A DNA stretch of 64,000 nucleotides from CAIWHR01 sp963816925 (lineage in GTDB: Bacteria > Pseudomonadota > Gammaproteobacteria > Burkholderiales > Casimicrobiaceae), in contig CAWFMY010000027.1 of assembly GCA_963816925.1 (NCBI GenBank), forward strand, positions 1 to 64,000. Direction: 5' to 3'. The notes under the pieces were generated by a model. That model did not search any database. It had not been told where the DNA came from and saw only the letters and a list, made by a program, of their open reading frames with translations. Made by a program: the position numbers and the translations under genes. This document shows positions 1 through 9,864 of this stretch, piece after piece. How positions within the stretch are numbered: the stretch's first letter is position 1; every line of letters starts with the position of its first letter.

Positions 1-387
1 TTACTCGATCCGTCCGGTCAATAGCTTCACTATCCATGCGAGGGTCGTGTCCACCGAGAAGAGGAACAGCGCCATGATCGTGACGAATGCAAACACGATC
101 GCCGTTGTCTGAATCGTTTCCTTGCGCGTCGGCCACGAGACCCGTCCGGCCTCCTGCCACGCTTCCTGCGCGAACACGAAGAACTCCTTGCCCGGCGCCG
201 ACGTCCAGGCGACGAGGCCCGCGGCGACGAGGCCGCCCAGCACCATCAGCACCCGGAATACGAGCGCCGTGTCGCCGAACCAGTAATACGCCGCCAATCC
301 ACCGACCACACACGCCAGCGCCAGCACGATCTTTATCTTGTCGACCATCTGCCTGTCCGTTGCCTGAACTTCCGCTGTCCTCGCCAC
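1..387 (-). CDS. secE: Preprotein translocase subunit SecE
   Basis: Small inner-membrane subunit of the SecYEG protein-export channel. The 128-residue reading starts at a GTG (385-387) and ends with TAA at the window edge. It shows two N-terminal hydrophobic segments (about residues 17-35 and 43-61), then the conserved cytoplasmic stretch EFFVFAQEAWQEAGRVSWPTRKE with the SecE hallmark VSWPTRKE, and a last membrane helix (about 96-122). An internal ATG at 346-348 would give 115 residues starting MVDKIK, close to many SecE N-termini and with a weak AGG upstream, so the true start is uncertain. It follows tRNA-Trp closely and would normally be followed by nusG, beyond the left edge. Confidence 0.95.
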   Translation of the reverse strand: MARTAEVQATDRQMVDKIKIVLALACVVGGLAAYYWFGDTALVFRVLMVLGGLVAAGLVAWTSAPGKEFFVFAQEAWQEAGRVSWPTRKETIQTTAIVFAFVTIMALFLFSVDTTLAWIVKLLTGRIE

Positions 388-399
388 GACGATTCATCG

Positions 400-475
400 T
401 GGCAGGCCAGGAGGGAATCGAACCCCCAACCTGCGGTTTTGGAGACCGCCGCTCTGCCAATTGAGCTACTGGCCT
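400..475 (-). tRNA. tRNA-Trp (anticodon CCA)
   Basis: The 76-nt cloverleaf on the minus strand has acceptor stem AGGCCAG, D-arm AGCTC..GAGC, anticodon loop with CCA, T-arm GGTTCGATTCC and an encoded 3' CCA (400-402). It lies between tuf and secE, the usual place in betaproteobacteria, and is probably processed from the tuf-secE transcript. Confidence 0.97.
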
Positions 476-490
476 TCGTTCCGTCTTTCT

Positions 491-1682
<1,192 letters not shown>

Positions 1683-1725
1683 TGCTATCTCCAGCTATTC
1701 CGTAAATTATTCGTCGACCAGCTTT

Positions 1726-1800
<75 letters not shown>

Positions 1801-1958
1801 TCGTGAAACTTCGTCTTCGGGCGCCATGCTTTGTTGCTCGTCGAGTTCCCAGCTTGTGCACGTCTCATGTACACGGCGCTTCGGAATTCTCCTTGCGCCT
1901 CGCCTGGCACCCGAATACTCGCTTTCCGATATTTTGAAATTGGCTATTGCGATGCTTC

Positions 1959-2032
1959 TGGAGCGGGTGAAGGGAATCGAACCCTCGTCGTAAGCTTGGA
2001 AGGCTTCTGCTCTACCATTGAGCTACACCCGC
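1959..2032 (-). tRNA. tRNA-Gly (anticodon TCC)
   Basis: The 74-nt cloverleaf starts GCGGGTG and ends CACCCGC-T-CCA. The anticodon loop is CTTCCAA (anticodon TCC) and the T-loop GGTTCGATTCC is normal. It is the second tRNA of the operon leading into tuf. Confidence 0.97.
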
Positions 2033-2135
2033 ATGTCAGGGCACAGGCAACACAGGTCAGGTAACAGAAACCGGCCATGACAAAGGTGCGACGGTGATAC
2101 AGTTCTGTTGCATTTCCCCTGCATCCCGACCTCAA

Positions 2136-2222
<87 letters not shown>

Positions 2223-2235
2223 GACAGAACTCGCG

Positions 2236-2265
2236 AGTATAGCAATTTGTGGGCCGGACTGTCAA
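2236..2265 (-). promoter_or_regulatory. Sigma-70 promoter of the tRNA-Tyr/Gly/Thr-tuf operon
   Basis: On the minus strand a perfect -35 TTGACA (2260-2265) is followed after 18 bp by -10 TATACT (2236-2241). Transcription would start near 2229, giving a leader of only a few nucleotides before tRNA-Tyr at 2222. A near-consensus promoter fits a stable-RNA and elongation-factor operon. Confidence 0.85.
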
Positions 2266-2340
2266 AGCGCTGAAAATCAAGGGTAATCAGACATCTGGCG
2301 TCCTTTCCGGGCGGCTCCGCCGGGTGGCGGGCGCGCCGCC

Positions 2341-3945
2341 ATGACCGAGTTCGATTACGTCATCGCCGGCGGCGGAACGGCTGGCTGCGTGCTGGCCAAC
2401 CGCCTCTCGGCGGACAGCCGGAACAGCGTAGTGCTGCTCGAGGCCGGGCCGCGAGACATCTATCCGTGGATTCACGTCCCGATCGGGTACGCGAAGACCA
2501 TGTTCCACCCCGTCTACAACTGGCGGTTCAAGACCGCGCCGGTGCCGGGCATGAACGGTCGCGAGATCTACTGGCCCAGCGGCCGCACCCTCGGGGGCTC
2601 CAGCGCCATCAACGGACTCATCTACATCCGCGGCCATCGCGACGATTACGACCACTGGGCCGCTCTCGGCAACCACGGGTGGACCTACCGCGAGGTCCTC
2701 CCCTGGTTCAGGAAGCTCGAGCACAACGTTCGTGGCGAGAGCGAATGGCACGGCGCCGACGGCCCGCTATGGGTATCCGACATCGTCGCCAAGCACGAGC
2801 TCGTCGAGGCGCTGATCGCGGCCGGCGCGGAACTCGGCATTCCGCCCAACGACGACTTCAACGGCGCCACCCAGGAAGGCACCGGCTACTACCAGCTCAC
2901 GACCCGGCGCGGCTTTCGCTGCTCGACCGCGGTCGGCTACCTGCGGCCGGCGCGCGGTCGCCCGAATCTCGCCATCGAGACGGACGCCCGCGTCACGCGA
3001 ATCGTGCAGGACGGACGCCGCGCGACGGGCGTCGTCTATCGGAAGGGAAACGCGGAGCGCACCGTCACCGCGCGACGCGAGGTGATCGTCGCGGCGGGCT
3101 CGCTGCAGTCGCCGCAGTTGCTTCAGCTTTCCGGCATCGGGCCGCCCGCGGTGCTGCAGCCGCTGGGAATCCACGTCAACCACGCGCTCGACGGCGTCGG
3201 CGAAAATCTCCAGGATCACTTGCAGGTGCGCACGATCTTCCGCTGCACGAAGCCGATCACGACCAACGACACGCTGAAATCGTGGTGGCGGACGATGGGG
3301 ATGGGCGCGCGATACGTGCTCACGCGGACGGGGCCGATGGCGATCGGCATCAACCAGGGCGGCATGTTCGCGCGCACCGATCCCTCCCTCGACCGCCCCG
3401 ACGTGCAGTTCCACCTCGCGACGCTGTCGTCCGACATGGCGGGCTCGCCCGTCCACACGTTCTCCGGCTTCACGCTGTCGGTGTGCCAGCTTCGCCCGGA
3501 GTCGCGCGGCGTCATTCGCGTGACGTCGCCCGATCCCCTCGCCGCGCCGACGATGCAGCCCAACTATCTTTCGACGCCGCATGACCGCGCGACGATCGTC
3601 GCTGGCATCAAGCTCGCGCGCCGTCTCTCCGCGACCCGCTCGCTTGCGCCTTACGTCGCGGGCGAGTATCTGCCCGGCGCCGACGCCGTCACCGACGACG
3701 ATATCCTCGAATTCGCCCGCAACAAGGGCGCGACGATCTTCCACCCGGCCGGCACGTGCAAGATGGGGCCTGCGAGCGACGCGATGTCCGTCGTCGACCC
3801 CGAATTGCGCGTCCACGGGATCGCCGGCCTGCGCGTGGTCGATTGCAGCGTCATGCCCACGCTCGTTTCCGGCAACACGAACGCACCGGTCATCATGATC
3901 GCGGAGAAGGCGGCCGACATGATCCTGCGCGCAGCCGCCGCCTGA
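2341..3945 (+). CDS. GMC-family FAD oxidoreductase (choline/alcohol dehydrogenase-like)
   Basis: Flavoprotein of the glucose-methanol-choline family, 534 residues, the usual length. It has the FAD-binding GGGTAGC (residues 10-16) with an acidic ribose-binding LLEAGP (33-38), the GMC signature GGSSAINGLIYIRG (85-98), a second signature around GSLQSPQLLQLSGIGP, and the C-terminal catalytic region HPAGTCKMG and SGNTNAPVIMIAEKAADMI. Members oxidise alcohols or choline-like substrates; the substrate cannot be read from the sequence. No signal peptide is seen, so it should be cytoplasmic. The next gene, a metal-dependent alcohol dehydrogenase relative, starts 28 bp downstream on the same strand, so both may serve one alcohol or hydroxyacid oxidation route. 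Confidence 0.9.
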   Translation: MTEFDYVIAGGGTAGCVLANRLSADSRNSVVLLEAGPRDIYPWIHVPIGYAKTMFHPVYNWRFKTAPVPGMNGREIYWPSGRTLGGSSAINGLIYIRGHRDDYDHWAALGNHGWTYREVLPWFRKLEHNVRGESEWHGADGPLWVSDIVAKHELVEALIAAGAELGIPPNDDFNGATQEGTGYYQLTTRRGFRCSTAVGYLRPARGRPNLAIETDARVTRIVQDGRRATGVVYRKGNAERTVTARREVIVAAGSLQSPQLLQLSGIGPPAVLQPLGIHVNHALDGVGENLQDHLQVRTIFRCTKPITTNDTLKSWWRTMGMGARYVLTRTGPMAIGINQGGMFARTDPSLDRPDVQFHLATLSSDMAGSPVHTFSGFTLSVCQLRPESRGVIRVTSPDPLAAPTMQPNYLSTPHDRATIVAGIKLARRLSATRSLAPYVAGEYLPGADAVTDDDILEFARNKGATIFHPAGTCKMGPASDAMSVVDPELRVHGIAGLRVVDCSVMPTLVSGNTNAPVIMIAEKAADMILRAAAA

Positions 3946-3973
3946 GCCGCAATTCGCACCCGAGGAAACGCCC

Positions 3974-5284
3974 ATGCCCTGCTGCCACGCCGATTTCGCC
4001 GCCGTCGAAGGCAGTGACCGCGGCTTCACCGTCGGCATGCCGACGTTCACGTTCGGCGCCGGCGTCCTCGCCGAAGCCGGCGACAACGCGCGCGAGCTCG
4101 GCTTGCGGCGGGTCGCTCTTTTTACCGACGCCCGCATGCGCACGTCGGAGTACGTCGCGACGGTGCAGGCCTCGCTCGCCGCGGCGCACGTCGACTTCGC
4201 CGTGTACGACGACGTCGCCATCGAGCCGACCGATGGGTCGTTCCAGGATGCGACACGCTTCGCCGCGGAGGGACGTTTCGACGGCTTCGTGTCGGTTGGA
4301 GGCGGCTCGGTGATGGACACGTGCAAGGCGGCAAACCTGTATGCCTGCCATCCGGCCGAGTTCATGACCTACGTAAACGCGCCTATCGGTGCCGGACAAA
4401 AAGTCCCTGGCGCCGTCAAGCCGCATATCGCGTGCCCGACGACCTCGGGCACCGGATCGGAGACGACCGGCATCGCGATCTTCGCCCTGCGCGCAATCAA
4501 CGCCAAGACGGGCATCATTTCGCGGCGGCTCATTCCGACCGTCGCGCTGATCGACCCGACGGTCACCGCGACGCTGCCGAAGAATGCGGTCGCGGCGACG
4601 GGCTTCGACTGCATGAGCCATGCGCTCGAATCGCTGACCGCGCGAGCGTGGCCGCGGCGTCTCAATCCCGCGAAGGGCGTGGGCCGTCCGGTTTCGCAAG
4701 GGGCCAATCCCTTTTCCGACATGCTCGCGACCGAAGCGCTGAAAGGCGTGGGCAAATTCCTCGTGCGCGCGGTGAACGACGCGTCCGACACCGAGGCGCG
4801 CACCGAGATGATGTACGCGGCGATGCTCGCCGGCATCGCGTTCAACGCCGCCGGCTGCCACCTGCCGCACGGGTTGTCCTACGCGGTGTCGGCACAGGCG
4901 AAGGACTGGCACGTCGACGGCTATCCCGCCGGCAGGACACTCGTGCCGCACGGCATGGCGGTCGTGCTCAACAATCCGTCGGTGTGGCGATTCACGGCGC
5001 CCTGCTGTCCCGAGCGGCATCTCCACGGCGCCCATTGCCTCGGCGCCGCGACCGCGGGCGCACGCGATGACGACGCGGGCGACGTGCTGGCCGCGCGCGT
5101 GATCGAGCTGATGAAGGCAACCGCGATGCCGAACGGACTCGCCGCGCTCGGCTTCGACGACTCGCACATTCCCGCGCTCGCCACCGGCGCCGAGCCGCAG
5201 TACCGCGTGATCCGCAATGCGCCGAAGGACGTCGGGCGCGACGATCTCGAGGCGTTGTTCCGGGCGGCGCTCAGCTACTGGTGA
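3974..5284 (+). CDS. Iron-containing alcohol dehydrogenase, hydroxyacid-oxoacid transhydrogenase type
   Basis: 436 residues of the group III iron-dependent alcohol dehydrogenase family, closest in pattern to hydroxyacid-oxoacid transhydrogenase (ADHFE1/HOT): MPTFTFGAGVLAEAG near the N-terminus, the nucleotide-binding GGGSVMDTCKAANLY, the long PTTSGTGSETTG loop, and metal-ligand segments FDCMSHALES and CHLPHGLSYAVS. HOT enzymes oxidise 4-hydroxybutyrate while reducing 2-oxoglutarate through a tightly bound cofactor. Assignment below family level rests on recognising the overall sequence, so a plain alcohol dehydrogenase remains possible. A GAGGAAA ribosome site precedes the ATG. The 3' end overlaps that of convergent phoR by 14 nt. 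Confidence 0.85.
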   Translation: MPCCHADFAAVEGSDRGFTVGMPTFTFGAGVLAEAGDNARELGLRRVALFTDARMRTSEYVATVQASLAAAHVDFAVYDDVAIEPTDGSFQDATRFAAEGRFDGFVSVGGGSVMDTCKAANLYACHPAEFMTYVNAPIGAGQKVPGAVKPHIACPTTSGTGSETTGIAIFALRAINAKTGIISRRLIPTVALIDPTVTATLPKNAVAATGFDCMSHALESLTARAWPRRLNPAKGVGRPVSQGANPFSDMLATEALKGVGKFLVRAVNDASDTEARTEMMYAAMLAGIAFNAAGCHLPHGLSYAVSAQAKDWHVDGYPAGRTLVPHGMAVVLNNPSVWRFTAPCCPERHLHGAHCLGAATAGARDDDAGDVLAARVIELMKATAMPNGLAALGFDDSHIPALATGAEPQYRVIRNAPKDVGRDDLEALFRAALSYW

Positions 5285-6635
5285 CCGCCGCCGGAATATT
5301 CACGTCCGCGGCCTCGGTCGCGATGGGCGTGACGCGCGCCGCCGGCAGGATCACGGCAAACGTGCTTCCCTTGCCCGGCTCGCTTTCGATCGCGAGCTCG
5401 GCCTGGTGGCGCAGCAGGACGTGGTTGACGATCGCGAGGCCGAGGCCCGTACCTCCGGTCGCGCGCGAGCGGCTGCGGTCGACGCGATAGAAACGCTCGG
5501 TGAGTCGCGGCAGGTGCTCCGCCGCGATGCCGACTCCGGAGTCGGCGACCGCGAAGCGCCCGCGGCCCTCGGCATCGATCTGCCACGAGAGCGTGATCGT
5601 GCCGCCGTCCGGCGTGTAGCGCACCGCGTTGGATACGAGGTTGCCGAACGCGCTCGCAAGCTCGTCGCGCGCGCCGGTCACCAGCGCCGCCGAATCGTCG
5701 GCAACGACAGCGACGATCGTATGGCGCCCCGCCGACAGCGCGCGCGCCTGCGCGCAGGTCTCGGCCAGCAGCGGCTTGACGGGGAACGTCGCGTCGACCG
5801 GCGGGTTCTGCTCGCTTTCGAGCGCGGAAAGCGTGAGCAGGTCGTCGACCAGTCGCTGCATGTTGCCGGCCTGCTCGTGCATCAGCGCGAGATAGCGCTG
5901 ACGCTGCCGCTCGTCGAGCTGGAGGTCCTGCAGCGTCTCGACGAATCCGGCGACGACGGTGAGCGGCGTCTTCAATTCGTGCGAGACGTTGGCGATGAAT
6001 TCGCGGCGCATGCGCGCGGTGGCCTCGATGCGCGTGATGTCGCGCGACAGCAGCAGCTTCTGCTCGTCGCCGTACGGCACGACCTGGATCGACAGCGTCA
6101 CCCCCGGCTCGCGCTGCGACGGCACGACCACGGCGTCCGAGAAATCGCCCGCTTCGATGTAACGGATCACCTCCGGTTGCCGGACGAGATTGCCGATTGC
6201 CTGCCCGAGGTCGCGCTCGGGATCGAGCCCGAGATGCGAGCGTGCGCGGGCATTCGCGAAGCGGATCTTGTTCGCGTCGTCGAGCACGACGATCGCTTCG
6301 GGAATCGCCTCCGCGGCGGCGGCAAATCGATCGAGTCGCTGGGCGAGGCTGCGTTGCACCGCGACCCGGGTGCGGGCGCGCCGATAGAGCCCGGTGAATG
6401 GCTGCCGCCAGCTGCCGTGACCTTCGGGTACCGGCGCGTCGAGCGGGCCTTCCGCCCAGCGTGCAAGCTGGTCGAGGTGCCAGAGGTGGAAGCCGATGAG
6501 CACCGCCGCGCCGAGCGCCAGCGTCGCAAAGCGCCCAGCCGACGCCGAAAGACCAGCCCATGCAATGAGCGTCGCTGCGGCCACAGCGAGCGGAGCGATC
6601 AGCGCGACGAAGAACGTGCGGCTCATCGGCCGCAA
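5271..6635 (-). CDS. phoR: Phosphate regulon sensor histidine kinase PhoR
   Basis: Membrane histidine kinase that phosphorylates PhoB when phosphate is scarce; 454 residues. Two N-terminal membrane helices (about 7-28 and 34-50) with almost no periplasmic loop are typical of PhoR, which senses through PstSCAB/PhoU. A PAS-like region follows (about 100-200), then HisKA with the phospho-accepting His219 in FIANVSHELKTPLT, and the ATPase domain with N box GNLVSNAVRYTP, DSGVGI and GGTGLGLAIV. It is the last gene of the pst-pho operon, 36 bp after phoB. An internal Met four codons in is an alternative start. Confidence 0.95.
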   Translation of the reverse strand: MRPMSRTFFVALIAPLAVAAATLIAWAGLSASAGRFATLALGAAVLIGFHLWHLDQLARWAEGPLDAPVPEGHGSWRQPFTGLYRRARTRVAVQRSLAQRLDRFAAAAEAIPEAIVVLDDANKIRFANARARSHLGLDPERDLGQAIGNLVRQPEVIRYIEAGDFSDAVVVPSQREPGVTLSIQVVPYGDEQKLLLSRDITRIEATARMRREFIANVSHELKTPLTVVAGFVETLQDLQLDERQRQRYLALMHEQAGNMQRLVDDLLTLSALESEQNPPVDATFPVKPLLAETCAQARALSAGRHTIVAVVADDSAALVTGARDELASAFGNLVSNAVRYTPDGGTITLSWQIDAEGRGRFAVADSGVGIAAEHLPRLTERFYRVDRSRSRATGGTGLGLAIVNHVLLRHQAELAIESEPGKGSTFAVILPAARVTPIATEAADVNIPAAVTSS

Positions 6636-6671
6636 TTTAGCACTATCGGGAGGACCGGCGCGCAGCCGGCG

Positions 6672-7362
6672 TCAGCGCGGCAAGGCGAGGCGGTAGCCGG
6701 TGCCACGCACGGTCTCGATCATCCCGTCGCTGCCGTGCGGCTCCAGCGCGAGGCGCAGCCGCCGGATGTGGACGTCGACGGTGCGTTCCTCGATGTACAC
6801 CTGGTCGCCCCAGACCTGGTCCAGCAGTTGCGCGCGCGTGTGGACGCGTTCGGGCCGCGCGAGGAAAAAACGCATCAGGCGAAACTCGGTCGGCCCGAGG
6901 TCGAGCGGCTTGCCGGCGACGGTCACGCGGTGCGTCGACGGATCGAGCCGCAGCGGACCGACCTCGAGCACCTCCTGCGCGGCTTCCGGCGCACGGCGCC
7001 GGAGAACGGCCTTCACGCGCGCCTTCAATTCGCGCGGGCTGAACGGCTTCGTGACGTAATCGTCGACCCAGGCCTCGAGGCCGACGACCTTGTCGGCCTC
7101 GTCGGTGCGCGCGGTCACCATGATCACCGGAAGCTCGCGCGTGCGCGCGTCGCCGCGCAGCTGCTTCGCGAACGCGAGCCCCGACTGGCCCGGCAGCATC
7201 CAGTCGAGCAGCATCAGGTCGGGCATCGATTCGTTCAGCATCCGCTGCGCGGTCTCGGCGTCGGCGGCGCCGCGCACGTCGTAGCCGGCGTCGACGAGGT
7301 TGACCCGCAGCAAGTTCCATGATCGCGGGCTCGTCCTCGACGACCATGATCGTCGGCGTCAT
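6672..7362 (-). CDS. phoB: Phosphate regulon response regulator PhoB, with a one-base frameshift
   Basis: OmpR-type regulator that binds Pho boxes when phosphorylated. The N-terminus MTPTIMVVEDEPAIMEL reads from the ATG at 7360-7362 (SD AAGG). The rest, LRVNLVDAGYDV to GTGYRLALPR, lies one frame over. The DNA reads GAACTTGCTGCGG where GAACTGCTGCGG is expected, so one extra T (7312-7313) explains the break. The span of 691 nt is 230 codons plus one, giving a normal 229-residue PhoB. The receiver domain has D10, the phospho-acceptor D53 (LLDWMLPG) and the K of VTKPF. The winged helix ends with the DVHIRRLRLAL recognition segment. It sits between phoU and phoR. Confidence 0.95.
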
Positions 7363-7412
7363 GACATACCTTCGCGCTGCGCGCTGCGGCATTCGCCCGG
7401 CGGCCGGCGGGC

Positions 7413-8120
7413 TCATGGCTGCTGGATCTCCGCGCGGATCTGGTCGGCGGACGCGTGCCGCACGTCGACGCCCTTGACCGCCTGCACGACGGCTTCGGCG
7501 ATGTTCTTCGCGTGGTCGCCGACGCGCTCGATCGACTTCGCGATGAACAGGATCTCGAGGGCCGTGCTGATCGTGCGCGGATCCTCCATCATGTAGCTGA
7601 TGAGCTGGCGCATGATCGCGTGGAACGACGCATCGACGCTCTGGTCGTCGCCGACGACCTTCGCGGCGGCCTCGGTGTCGAGACGCGCGAACGCGTCGAG
7701 CGCCGCCTGCAGCATGCTCCGCACGGTCACGAGCGCGCGGGTCACGTCGTAGTGGAGGACCTGCGCGAGCCGCCCGCTGCCCGCCGCCTGCTCGGCCTTG
7801 AACACGATCTTCTTCGCCTCGTCGCCGATGCGCTCGAGATCGTTGACGACCTTGGTGACCGTCATGATCATCCGCAGGTCGATCGCCGCGGGCTGCCGCT
7901 TGGCGATGATCTGCGTGCACTGCTGGTCGATCTCCATCTGCATCCGGTTGATCGCCTGCTCGTCGGCGCCGACCGCGTCGATCAGGTCGGCGGGCTCGTC
8001 GTCGGCCAGCGCCGCGAGCGCCCGCGTGAGCTGCGTCTCGACCAGGCCGCCCATCGCGAGGACGCCACTCCGGATCAGCTCCATCTCGGCGTCGAACTGC
8101 TTGTGCGTGTGTTCGGTCAT
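7413..8120 (-). CDS. phoU: Phosphate signalling and transport regulator PhoU
   Basis: Cytoplasmic metal-binding three-helix-bundle protein that links PstSCAB to PhoR and keeps the Pho regulon off when phosphate is plentiful. 235 residues, the usual size, with the duplicated PhoU signature: one copy around IAKRQPAAIDLRMIMTVTKVVNDLERIGDEAKKI, the other around MRQLISYMMEDPRTISTALEILFIAKSIERVGDHAKNIAE. The E/D-x-x-x-D motifs (ERIGDEA, ERVGDHA) are metal ligands in known structures. It lies 27 bp after pstB and 50 bp before phoB on the same strand. Confidence 0.96.
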   Translation of the reverse strand: MTEHTHKQFDAEMELIRSGVLAMGGLVETQLTRALAALADDEPADLIDAVGADEQAINRMQMEIDQQCTQIIAKRQPAAIDLRMIMTVTKVVNDLERIGDEAKKIVFKAEQAAGSGRLAQVLHYDVTRALVTVRSMLQAALDAFARLDTEAAAKVVGDDQSVDASFHAIMRQLISYMMEDPRTISTALEILFIAKSIERVGDHAKNIAEAVVQAVKGVDVRHASADQIRAEIQQP

Positions 8121-8147
8121 GGTGTGGTTCTCGTGGATTGGCGGCGG

Positions 8148-8966
8148 TTAGCCGAAGCGTCCCGTAATATAGTCCTCAGTCTCCTTGCGCCGCGGCTTGA
8201 GGAAGATCTGGTCGGTCTCGCCGAATTCGATGAGCTCGCCCAGGTACATGTAGGCGGTGAAGTCCGAGACGCGCGCCGCCTGCTGCATATTATGGGTGAC
8301 GATCGCGATCGTGTAGTCTTCCTTCAGCTCCGTGATGAGTTCCTCGATCTTGGCGGTGGAGATCGGGTCGAGCGCGGAGGTCGGCTCGTCCAGCAGCAGC
8401 ACTTCCGGCTTGACCGCCACGGCGCGCGCGATGCACAGCCGCTGCTGCTGGCCGCCGGAAAGCGCCATCCCGCTTTGCTTCAGCTTGTCCTTCGCCTCGT
8501 CCCACATCGCGGCCTTGGTCAGCGCCCATTCGACGCGCTCGTCCATCTCCCGCGCCGACAGGTCCTCGTAGAGGCGCACGCCGAACGCGATGTTGTCGTG
8601 GATCGACATCGGGAACGGTGTCGGCTTCTGGAACACCATGCCCACCTTGGCGCGCAGCGTGTTGATGTCGACCCCGGCATCGAGGATGTTCTCGCCGTCC
8701 AGCAGGATCTCGCCGACGGCGCGCTGTCCGGGATACAGCGAATACATCCGGTTCAACGTGCGCAGCAGCGTCGACTTGCCGCAGCCCGACGGTCCGATGA
8801 ACGCCGTCACGCGCCGTTCGGCGATCTCGAGGTTGATGTCCTTCAGTCCCTGGAACTTGCCGTAGAAGAAGTCGAGATTGCGAATGGACATCTTCGGCTC
8901 GCTGGCCGCGACGGGCGCGGCCACACCGGCGGGAGTAGAGATTGCGATGGCGGTTTCCATGGGCAT
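8148..8966 (-). CDS. pstB: Phosphate ABC transporter ATP-binding protein PstB
   Basis: ATPase of the high-affinity phosphate importer. 272 residues with Walker A GPSGCGKST (58-66), Q-loop VFQKPTPFPMSI, signature LSGGQQQRLCIARA, Walker B VLLLDEPTSALD and switch histidine IVTHNMQQ. The PstB-specific stretch LNRMYSLYPGQRAVGEILLDGENI separates it from other ABC ATPases. ATGs at 8966 and 8960 are both possible; an AGG spaced about 9 nt from the second favours METAIAIST as the real start. It lies 18 bp after pstA. Confidence 0.97.
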   Translation of the reverse strand: MPMETAIAISTPAGVAAPVAASEPKMSIRNLDFFYGKFQGLKDINLEIAERRVTAFIGPSGCGKSTLLRTLNRMYSLYPGQRAVGEILLDGENILDAGVDINTLRAKVGMVFQKPTPFPMSIHDNIAFGVRLYEDLSAREMDERVEWALTKAAMWDEAKDKLKQSGMALSGGQQQRLCIARAVAVKPEVLLLDEPTSALDPISTAKIEELITELKEDYTIAIVTHNMQQAARVSDFTAYMYLGELIEFGETDQIFLKPRRKETEDYITGRFG

Positions 8967-8984
8967 TCGCCTGGCGAGTAGTGG

Positions 8985-9842
8985 CTAGCGTACGGCAGAC
9001 TGACGAAACAGCGTGCGCGCCAGGATATTGATCACGAGCACGGTGATCGTGATCAGGAACGCCCCGCCCCAGGCGAGGTCCTTCCAGTCGTCATAGGGAC
9101 TCAGCGCGAACTGGAAGATGACGACCGGAAGGTTGGCCATCGGGCCGTTCATGTCCAGGCTCCAGAACTGGTTGTTGAGCGACGTGAACAGCAGCGGCGC
9201 CGTCTCGCCGGACATGCGCGCGACGGCAAGCAGGATGCCCGTCATGACGCCGCCGCGGACGGCGCGCAGCGTGACGGTGAGGATGACCTTGTACATGGGC
9301 GCACCGAGCGCGACCGCCGCCTCGCGCAGGCTCGCCGGCACGAGCTGCAGCATGTTCTCGGTCGTGCGCACGACCACCGGAATCGCGATCAACCCCAGCG
9401 CGGCGGAGCCCGCCCAGCCCGAGAAGTGGCCGACGTTCATGACATAGACCGTGTAGACGAACAGGCCGAGAACGATCGATGGTGCCGACAGCAGGATGTC
9501 GTTGATGAAGCGCGTCACGCGCGCGACAAGCCCGTTGCGACCGTACTCGGCGAGATAGATGCCGGCCAGGATGCCGATCGGCGTGGCGATGAAGGTAGCG
9601 ATGGCGACCATCATCATGCTGCCGGCGATCGCATTGGCGAGGCCGCCGGCGGAACCGGGCGGCGGCGTCGTCTGCAGGAAGAGCGATGGGCCCATGGCGC
9701 CGATGCCCTTGGCAAACAGCACCACCAGAATCCAGATCAGGAACACCATGCCGAATGCCATCGTCCCCATCGACATCAGCAGGTTGAACCGGTTGACCCG
9801 CAGGCGCCGGCGGTAGATCGGCGAATCGGCGCGCGCGGTCAT
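8985..9842 (-). CDS. pstA: Phosphate ABC transporter permease PstA
   Basis: Inner-membrane permease pairing with PstC. The chosen start (ATG 9840-9842, MTARADSP) has a GAGGG site 7 nt upstream and gives 285 residues. Upstream in-frame codons would add 17 unlikely residues. Several hydrophobic helices and the EAA-type cytoplasmic loop LREAAVALGAPMYKVILTVTL contact PstB. It lies 22 bp after the pstC stop. Confidence 0.95.
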   Translation of the reverse strand: MTARADSPIYRRRLRVNRFNLLMSMGTMAFGMVFLIWILVVLFAKGIGAMGPSLFLQTTPPPGSAGGLANAIAGSMMMVAIATFIATPIGILAGIYLAEYGRNGLVARVTRFINDILLSAPSIVLGLFVYTVYVMNVGHFSGWAGSAALGLIAIPVVVRTTENMLQLVPASLREAAVALGAPMYKVILTVTLRAVRGGVMTGILLAVARMSGETAPLLFTSLNNQFWSLDMNGPMANLPVVIFQFALSPYDDWKDLAWGGAFLITITVLVINILARTLFRQSAVR

Positions 9843-9864
9843 AGCAGTGCCCTCGGCTGCGTGA

